Positions 58,671 through 64,000 of a DNA stretch of 64,000 bases are shown piece by piece. A model generated the notes under the pieces. That model was not told where the DNA came from and made no database searches. It worked only from the letters and a program-made list of their open reading frames with translations. A program made the translations under genes and the position numbers. The stretch's first letter is position 1, and the number at the start of each line of letters is the position of its first letter. The DNA is from CAIOYC01 sp965277345 (GTDB taxonomy: Bacteria > Pseudomonadota > Alphaproteobacteria > Caulobacterales > Caulobacteraceae), in the NCBI GenBank assembly GCA_965277345.1, contig CBDICI010000004.1:1908039-1972038 (forward strand). The letters run 5' to 3'.

Positions 58671-59279
58671 TTACCCCCAAACCTGCTTCAATCGCGCGTC
58701 GCGGCCGCAGCCGCTGCGATAGGCGTCGTAGTGTTCCTTATTCCGCACGGCGAAGTCGCGGTGGTATTCCTCCGCCGGCCAGAAGGTCTTCAGCGGCAGG
58801 ATGGGCACGATGATCTTGCCGCGCTTCAGGTCCTTTTGCGCGTCGAGCTTGGACTGTTCCGCCGCCTTCCGCTGCGCCGCGTCGGTGACGAAGATGGCGG
58901 GGGTATAGGACTCGCCCCGGTCGCAGAACTGCCCGCCCGCGTCGGTGGGATCGATCAGCTTCCAGTAGCGTGACAGGATGAAGCCGTAGTCCACCTTGGC
59001 CGGGTCGAAGGTCACCTTCACCGATTCGCGATGGCCGGAGGTCTCGGAGGTCACGTCCTGATAGGTCGGGTGGTCCACATGCCCGCCGGTATAGCCGCTC
59101 TCCACGGAGACCACGCCGCGGATGCCCTTCATGTCGTGCTCCATGCACCAGAAGCACCCGCCGGAGAAGACGGCGATCTGGGTAGGCGCAGGCCTCGCCG
59201 GCGCGGCGGCCAGCCCGGTCAACGGCAGCAGGAACAGGGCGGCGAGCCCGGCAAGGATCAGCGACAGGCGGCGGGTCAT
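58671..59279 (-). CDS. msrA: Peptide methionine-S-sulfoxide reductase MsrA, exported
   Basis: 202-residue enzyme reducing Met-S-sulfoxide in proteins. Signal peptide MTRRLSLILAGLAALFLLPLTGLAAAP predicts periplasmic location. The catalytic motif GCFWC is at 41-45, followed by SVESGYTGGHVDHPTYQDVTSETSGHRESVKV and the C-terminal HRDFAVRNKEHYDAYRSGCGRDARL, which holds a possible resolving Cys. The exported form differs from the usual cytosolic MsrA and suggests repair of oxidised envelope proteins. Confidence 0.94.
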   Translation of the reverse strand: MTRRLSLILAGLAALFLLPLTGLAAAPARPAPTQIAVFSGGCFWCMEHDMKGIRGVVSVESGYTGGHVDHPTYQDVTSETSGHRESVKVTFDPAKVDYGFILSRYWKLIDPTDAGGQFCDRGESYTPAIFVTDAAQRKAAEQSKLDAQKDLKRGKIIVPILPLKTFWPAEEYHRDFAVRNKEHYDAYRSGCGRDARLKQVWG

Positions 59280-59334
59280 GGCGTTCCGATAGCAGGGATT
59301 CGTGTTGATAATACGGTACGGCGCCGCGAAGGTT

Positions 59335-60366
59335 TCAAGCGCCCAGCGCCCGGTCCAGCGCCTTGCGGAACACGGTGGGCAGGGCGGCGCGGGCCTCCTC
59401 GGCGGGCAGCCATACCGCAGCGGTCAGTGCTGAGCCCTCGGCGCGCAGGACGGTCAGGGTCAGCGAGAAATGGGTGAACACGTGCTCCACCGCGCCAACC
59501 TCGCGCCAGGCGGCGGCGACGGGCGGGGCCGGGGCGGGCTCGGTGCTCCACGCGCTGGTCGGCAGGCCCAGCATTCCGCCGAGCAGGCCCTTGGGCGGGC
59601 GGCGGACCAGCGCCACCTCCTCGCCCCGTCGCAGCACATAGGCGTAGCCGTGGCGGTGCGGGCGTTCGGCCTTGGCGGCTTTGCGGGGATAGGTCTCCGG
59701 CGCCCCTCCCGCGTACGCGGTGCAGTCCGGGGTCAAGGGGCAGACCAGGCAGCGGGGAGAGCGGGGCGTGCAGACCGTGGCGCCGAGGTCCATCAGCGCC
59801 TGCGCCCAGTCTCCCGGCCGCTCATCGGTCGCCAGCCCGCTCGCCACCCGCGCCAGTTCCGGCCGGGCGGGGGGAAGGGGCGTCTCCACCGCGTAGAGCC
59901 GGCTCATCACCCGCTCCACATTGCCGTCCACCACATTGGCGGGACGGTCGAAGGCGATGGCCGCCACCGCCGCGGCGGTATAGGCGCCGACGCCGGGCAG
60001 GGCGCGCAGGCCCGCCTCCGTATCGGGAAACACTCCGCCGTGCTGGTCCGCCACCGCCCGCGCGCAGGCCAGGAGGTTGCGGGCGCGGGCGTAATAGCCG
60101 AGCCCGGCCCAGGCGGCCATCACCGCGCCATCCTCCTCGGCCGCGAGATCACCCACGGTCGGCCAGCGCGCGGTGAAAGCGTCGAAATAGGGTGCGGCGT
60201 GGGCCGTGGTGGTCTGCTGCAGCATCACCTCCGACAGCCACACGCGATAGGGGTCGGGCCGCACGCCAGCGCGCCGCTCGGCCGGCCCGGTGCGCCAGGG
60301 CAGGGCCCGCGCTTGGCGGTCGTACCAGCACAGCAGATGTTCGCGGATGCGCCTGACGTCGCTCAT
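59335..60366 (-). CDS. mutY: A/G-specific adenine DNA glycosylase
   Basis: 343-residue glycosylase removing adenine opposite 8-oxoguanine. Catalytic domain: LPWR, VWLSEVMLQQTT, GLGYYARARNL, helix-hairpin-helix LPGVGAYTAAAVAAIAF with the catalytic Asp in NVVDGNVERV, then the iron-sulfur cluster ligands C-x6-C-x2-C-x5-C (CTPRSPRCLVCPLTPDC). A C-terminal NUDIX-like domain recognises 8-oxoG. ATG 60366 is chosen by homology (MSDVRRIREHLLCWYD). Its start lies only 21 bases from the divergent DUF721 gene start. Confidence 0.95.
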   Translation of the reverse strand: MSDVRRIREHLLCWYDRQARALPWRTGPAERRAGVRPDPYRVWLSEVMLQQTTTAHAAPYFDAFTARWPTVGDLAAEEDGAVMAAWAGLGYYARARNLLACARAVADQHGGVFPDTEAGLRALPGVGAYTAAAVAAIAFDRPANVVDGNVERVMSRLYAVETPLPPARPELARVASGLATDERPGDWAQALMDLGATVCTPRSPRCLVCPLTPDCTAYAGGAPETYPRKAAKAERPHRHGYAYVLRRGEEVALVRRPPKGLLGGMLGLPTSAWSTEPAPAPPVAAAWREVGAVEHVFTHFSLTLTVLRAEGSALTAAVWLPAEEARAALPTVFRKALDRALGA

Positions 60367-60387
60367 GCGCTGCGCTATACAGCAGGG

Positions 60388-60951
60388 ATGCGCGACTTGC
60401 CCTCCCCCGAAGAGGCCGCCGAAATCCTGAGGCGGCGCCGGACCCGCCCCGTGCGTCGCCCGCCGCCCCCGGCCGGGCGGACGGTGGCGCGGGTGATGCG
60501 CTCGCTCGGCGCCGCCTTCGGCCCCACCATCGGCCCGTTGCAGACCCGGTGGAAGGAGATCGTGGGCGAGACCCTGTGGCGGGTGTCCGAGCCGGTGAAG
60601 CTGGTGAACGGGCGCGGCGCGCGGGCTCCCGCGCTCAAGGGCGCACAGCAGGGCGCCACGCTGGAGCTGCGCGTCGACGGTCCCGCCGCCGCCATCGTGC
60701 AGCACCAGGCGGAGGACATCGTCGCCCGGGTCAACCTCGCCCTCGGCGCCGGCGCCGTGGGGCGCCTGCGCATCGTCCAGGGTCTGATCCGGCGTCAGAA
60801 CCGGGTCGTCCGCCCCACCCGCGCGAAGCCGCCGCTGGACGCCGCGGCGGAGGCGGAGCTGCACGCCGCCCTCGCCGCCGCGCCGGAGGGCAGGCTGAAG
60901 CAGTCCCTGCTCAGGCTCGGCCGCGCGGTCCTGCGCGACACGCGCGATTGA
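60388..60951 (+). CDS. DUF721/DciA-like protein
   Basis: 187-residue protein with the DUF721 domain (VGETLWRVSEPVKLVNGRG ... GATLELRVDGPAAAIVQHQAEDIVARVNLALG ... IRRIV-like QG), KH-fold-like. In many bacteria DUF721 proteins are DciA, the ancestral replicative-helicase loader; assignment here is by family only. N-terminal basic extension (RRRRTRPVRRPPPP) may bind DNA. C-terminal extension past 140 is less conserved. Start ATG 60388 is 21 bases from mutY. Confidence 0.82.
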   Translation: MRDLPSPEEAAEILRRRRTRPVRRPPPPAGRTVARVMRSLGAAFGPTIGPLQTRWKEIVGETLWRVSEPVKLVNGRGARAPALKGAQQGATLELRVDGPAAAIVQHQAEDIVARVNLALGAGAVGRLRIVQGLIRRQNRVVRPTRAKPPLDAAAEAELHAALAAAPEGRLKQSLLRLGRAVLRDTRD

Positions 60952-61018
60952 CAAACCGGCCCGCTCGGGGTCCGGAATGGTGCGGGGCCGCGCGCGGCCG
61001 CTGTTGAGGATCGTGTCC

Positions 61019-61687
61019 ATGGCCCCTGTCGTCCGCCGCACCGTTCTGGCCTTTGTGGCGAGTCTCGCCGCTGTCCTGCCGTTCGCCGGCGCCGCCGTGG
61101 CGGAGGATCGGGTCGGATCGCGCGACGTGACGCTCGGCAATCCCCAGGCCCCGGTCACCCTGGTGGAGTACGCCTCGGTCACCTGCCCGCACTGCGCGCG
61201 CTTCAACGCCGAGGTGTTCCCGACACTGAGGGCCAGATATATCGCCACGGGCCAGGTGCAGTACGTGTTCCGCGAGGTGCCGATCAATGCGCGGGAGGAT
61301 ACCGCCGGCTTCCTGATCGCCCGCTGCGCCGGGCCGGACCGCTATCTGGCGGTGACCGACGCCCTGATGCGCGGCCAGCCGATCCTGTTCCAGAAGCACG
61401 ACTTCCACGGCTGGCTGATGGCCGGCGCGGCGGCGGCCGGCCTGTCGGAGGACCAGATGAAGGCCTGCATCGTCGATGTGCCCGCCGTGGAGGCCTTCAA
61501 CGCCCGCGCCGAACACACCATGAGCGTGGACAAGATCGACTCCACCCCCACCCTCCTGGTCAATGGCAGGCCGATCAAGATCGCCGGCCCGGAGGTGAGC
61601 TTCGCCGACGTCGATGCCGCGATCCGGCCGCTTTTGGGCGCGACGAACACGCCCGCGCGCCGCCTTCGCCGCGCGCCTGTCCACTGA
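61019..61687 (+). CDS. DsbA-family thiol-disulfide oxidoreductase, exported (first of two)
   Basis: 222-residue thioredoxin-fold protein with a signal peptide (VLAFVASLAAVLPFAGAAVAE) and the redox motif TCPHC (Cys56, Cys59). It belongs to the DsbA/DsbG-like Thioredoxin_4 family, with VPINAREDTAGFLIARCAGPDRYLAV and the cis-Pro region IDSTPTLLVNG. ATG 61019 has TTGAGGAT upstream. A 14-codon upstream extension is rejected. It precedes a related gene; both may oxidise envelope proteins. Confidence 0.9.
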   Translation: MAPVVRRTVLAFVASLAAVLPFAGAAVAEDRVGSRDVTLGNPQAPVTLVEYASVTCPHCARFNAEVFPTLRARYIATGQVQYVFREVPINAREDTAGFLIARCAGPDRYLAVTDALMRGQPILFQKHDFHGWLMAGAAAAGLSEDQMKACIVDVPAVEAFNARAEHTMSVDKIDSTPTLLVNGRPIKIAGPEVSFADVDAAIRPLLGATNTPARRLRRAPVH

Positions 61688-61761
61688 TATCTGTCCTTCA
61701 CCGCTTCTGGGCCCTCGGAATCGGCGTTAGCTTCCACCCCTCGGCCGCACAGGGAACCTGC

Positions 61762-62397
61762 ATGACCACCCGCGCCCCGCTCCGCCTTCTGTCCCTCGCC
61801 GCCGCGCTGGGCGCCGTCCTCGCCGTCGGCGCCTGCAACAAGGCCGCGAAAACCGCCGCCGCCGCCGGGCTCAGCGACGACGGCTACGCCGTTGGTCAGG
61901 CCGGCGCCCCGGTGACGGTGCGCGAGTTCGGCTCGCTCACCTGCCCCCACTGCGCGCGCTGGGAGCAGGAGGTCTGGCCGGCGTTCAAGGCGAAGTATGT
62001 GGATACCGGCAAGGTGCGCTTCATCTTCAACGAGACCCTGATCCATCCGGAGCTGGACGCCGCCGGCTCGCTGCTGACCCACTGCGTCAGCACGGACAAG
62101 TATTTCCCCACCGTGCAGGGTATCTTCCGCCAGCAGCCGCAGATCTTCGCCGGCGATATGCGCGGCGCGCTGATGAACGTCGCCCACTCCCAGGGCATGA
62201 GCGACGACAAGTTCAACGCCTGCATGAGCGACACCAAGGCGCTCGACGCGGTGAACAAGCGCCAGACCGCCATCGACACCACCTATCACGTGACCGGCAC
62301 GCCGACCTTCATCATCAACGGCAAGGTCTATGATTCCGGTGAGATGCCGATGGACAAGATGTCCGCGGCGGTCGATCCCCTGCTGCCCAAGACCTAG
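61762..62397 (+). CDS. DsbA-family thiol-disulfide oxidoreductase lipoprotein (second of two)
   Basis: 211-residue paralogue of the preceding gene with TCPHC (Cys61, Cys64), but with a lipoprotein signal (LAVGACNKAAK, Cys25). The rest is parallel: VREFGSLTCPHCARWEQEVWPAFKAKYVDTGKVRFIFNETLIHP, and the cis-Pro TGTPTFIINGKVYDSG. Tandem duplicates with different membrane attachment suggest divided roles. Ends 20 bases before smc; may be co-transcribed with it. Confidence 0.9.
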   Translation: MTTRAPLRLLSLAAALGAVLAVGACNKAAKTAAAAGLSDDGYAVGQAGAPVTVREFGSLTCPHCARWEQEVWPAFKAKYVDTGKVRFIFNETLIHPELDAAGSLLTHCVSTDKYFPTVQGIFRQQPQIFAGDMRGALMNVAHSQGMSDDKFNACMSDTKALDAVNKRQTAIDTTYHVTGTPTFIINGKVYDSGEMPMDKMSAAVDPLLPKT

Positions 62398-62417
62398 CGC
62401 CGGGCAGGGCGGGCGTC

Positions 62418-64000
62418 GTGCAGTTCCAGCGCCTGCGCCTGTCCGGCTTCAAGTCCTTTGTCGAGGCCACCGAGCTTCGGATCGAACCTGGCCTCACCGC
62501 CGTGGTGGGTCCGAACGGCTGCGGCAAGTCCAACCTGCTGGAGGCGCTGCGCTGGGTCATGGGGGCCAACTCCGCCAAGGCCATGCGGGCGGAGGGGATG
62601 GATGACGTGATCTTCGCCGGCGCGGACGGCCGTCCCGGGCGGTCCCGCGCCGAGGTGCTGCTGCAGATCGACAATGCGGATCGCACCGCGCCGGCCCGCT
62701 TCAACGACCACACCACCATCGAGGTGGTCCGCCGCATCGACCGCGGCGCCGGCTCCACCTACCGGATCAACGGGCAGGAGGTGCGGGCGCGGGACGTACA
62801 GCTGCTGTTCGCCGACGCCTCCACCGGGGCCAACTCGCCGGCCCTGGTCCGCCAGGGGCAGATCAGCGAACTGATCGGGGCCAAGCCCGCCAACCGGCGC
62901 CGCATCCTGGAGGAGGCCGCCGGCGTCTCCGGCCTGCACACCCGCCGCCACGAGGCGGACCTGCGCCTGAAGGCGGCGGAGGCCAATCTCGACCGGCTGG
63001 AGGACGTGGCCGCCGAGCTGGAGGCCGCGCACGGACGTCTGCGCCGCGAAGCGCGCCAGGCGGAAAAATACAAGCGCCTCTCCGCCGAAATCCGCAGCCT
63101 GCAAGGGGCCGCCCTGCTCGCCCGCTATCGCGACGCCGAGGCCGGGGCGGAGGCGGCGCTGACGGCGGAGGCCGAGGCCGAAGCCCTGGTCGCCGAGACC
63201 GCGCGCAAGACCGCCCGCCTGACGGTGGAAGCCGCCGGCGCGGCCGAGGCGGTCAAGCCGCTGCGCGAGGAGGAGATGGTCGCCGCCGCGGTGCTGCAGC
63301 GCCTGGCCATCGAGCGCGACCGGCTGGAGCGCGAGGCGGCGCAGGCGGCGGCCGAGGTGGCGCGCCTCAAGGCCGAGCTCGGCCGCATCGCCGAGGATCG
63401 CGCCCACGAGGGGCAGGCGCGCGAGGACGCGGCGGAGGCCCTCGGCCGGCTGGAGCGTGAACTGCGCGAGGTCCAAGCCGCCATCGCCGCGGCGCCGGAA
63501 CGGGGGCCGGAACTGGCGCGCGCGCTCGACGATGCGGGCCAGGCACGCGCCGCCGCCGATGCGGAGGTAGAACGGCTGGCCACCGAGGCCGCCGCCGAGG
63601 CCGCCCGCCGGCAGGCCCGCCGCGCCCGGCTGGAGGAGGTGGAGAGCCAGGCCCGCGCCGCCGCCCGCCGCGCCGAGGAGGCGCAGGCGAGGCTCGACCG
63701 CACCCGCCGCGCCCTCGCCGCCGCCGAGGCCGACCGGGCGGGCGCTTCGATCCCCGCCGCCGAGCCCGCCGCCGCCCGCGCCGCGCTGGACGCCGCCAAT
63801 GCCGAACTGGCCCGCGTCCGCGCCCGGGTGGAAAGCGCCGAGCGAGAATGGGGCAGGGCCGCCGCGGCCGAGTCCGAGGCGCGCGAGCTCGCCCGCGCCG
63901 CCGACGATGCGCTGCGCAAGCTGAAGTCCGAGGCAGCGGGCCTCGACACCCTGTTCGACAACGGCAAGGTCACGTCCTTCCCGCGCGCGCTCGACAGCGT
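62418..64000 (+). CDS. smc: Chromosome segregation protein SMC, N-terminal part (3' end outside window)
   Basis: Structural-maintenance-of-chromosomes ATPase, here its first 527 codons; it organises and segregates the chromosome with ScpA/ScpB. GTG 62418 gives MQFQRLRLSGFKSFVEATELRI, the usual start. Walker A VVGPNGCGKSN at 31-39; Q-loop region GQISELIGAKPANRRRILEEAAGVSGL; then a long Ala/Glu/Arg-rich coiled coil from about 175, still running at the window edge. No stop codon occurs in the frame before position 64000. Confidence 0.96.
   Translation, partial: MQFQRLRLSGFKSFVEATELRIEPGLTAVVGPNGCGKSNLLEALRWVMGANSAKAMRAEGMDDVIFAGADGRPGRSRAEVLLQIDNADRTAPARFNDHTTIEVVRRIDRGAGSTYRINGQEVRARDVQLLFADASTGANSPALVRQGQISELIGAKPANRRRILEEAAGVSGLHTRRHEADLRLKAAEANLDRLEDVAAELEAAHGRLRREARQAEKYKRLSAEIRSLQGAALLARYRDAEAGAEAALTAEAEAEALVAETARKTARLTVEAAGAAEAVKPLREEEMVAAAVLQRLAIERDRLEREAAQAAAEVARLKAELGRIAEDRAHEGQAREDAAEALGRLERELREVQAAIAAAPERGPELARALDDAGQARAAADAEVERLATEAAAEAARRQARRARLEEVESQARAAARRAEEAQARLDRTRRALAAAEADRAGASIPAAEPAAARAALDAANAELARVRARVESAEREWGRAAAAESEARELARAADDALRKLKSEAAGLDTLFDNGKVTSFPRALDS

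Overview
The window is GC-rich chromosomal DNA from an alphaproteobacterium, most likely of the order Caulobacterales (Caulobacter/Phenylobacterium-like). Evidence: the secY-adk-rpsM-rpsK-rpoA-rplQ order, a three-flagellin cluster with sigma-54 promoters, the mutY/DUF721/two DsbA-like proteins/smc block, ATP12- and ELM1-family proteins, and many short GC-rich palindromic intergenic repeats. The placement is inference from gene content and codon use. No rRNA, tRNA, prophage, insertion sequence or CRISPR array was seen.

Layout. 1-4.3 kb: end of the ribosomal protein/RNA polymerase operon. 4.4-5.1 kb: HNH-like nuclease gene split by a -1 frameshift. 5.2-9.5 kb: exported phosphodiesterase, a four-gene VOC/ArsR/AHSA1/MmcQ operon, and a Tet-type exporter. 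9.6-14.8 kb: HtrA protease, rarA, two pseudouridine synthases around crcB. 14.8-20 kb: DUF1800-DUF1501 pair, ATP12 chaperone, and a small membrane protein/HTH regulator operon behind three tandem 17-bp palindromes. 20-32 kb: pccB, GIY-YIG protein, HAD hydrolase, PG-binding lipoprotein, enoyl-CoA hydratase, mutM, ubiE, ubiB, ogt, a receiver protein, ELM1 protein, greA. 31.2-37.4 kb: patatin gene broken by an amber codon, GST, vapBC-type toxin-antitoxin pair, carB carrying an in-frame palindromic repeat, and a small protein. 37.4-41 kb: three flagellins and a FlaG-like protein. 41-53.7 kb: thioesterase, acyl-CoA dehydrogenase, OprB-like porin, alkyladenine glycosylase, lipase-like lipoprotein, DHA2 exporter, and a complete RND efflux operon. 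53.7-58.6 kb: tandem glycine riboswitch and gcvT-H-PA-PB. 58.7-64 kb: msrA, mutY, DUF721/DciA-like gene, two DsbA-like proteins, and the start of smc.

Functional themes: core information processing (ribosome, RNA polymerase, GreA, RarA, SMC), DNA base repair (MutM, MutY, Ogt, AAG), ubiquinone synthesis (UbiE, UbiB), glycine cleavage under riboswitch control, motility filaments, and drug or solute export.

The most unusual features are (i) a palindromic repeat of about 150 bp inserted in frame in carB, with a sibling copy that supplies the start region of a pseudouridine synthase gene; (ii) two conserved enzyme genes broken by a single lesion (patatin amber codon, HNH frameshift); (iii) the tandem-palindrome operator in front of the membrane protein/HTH pair; and (iv) at least sixteen palindromic repeat copies in about five families, several forming the start, ribosome-binding or stop context of genes.
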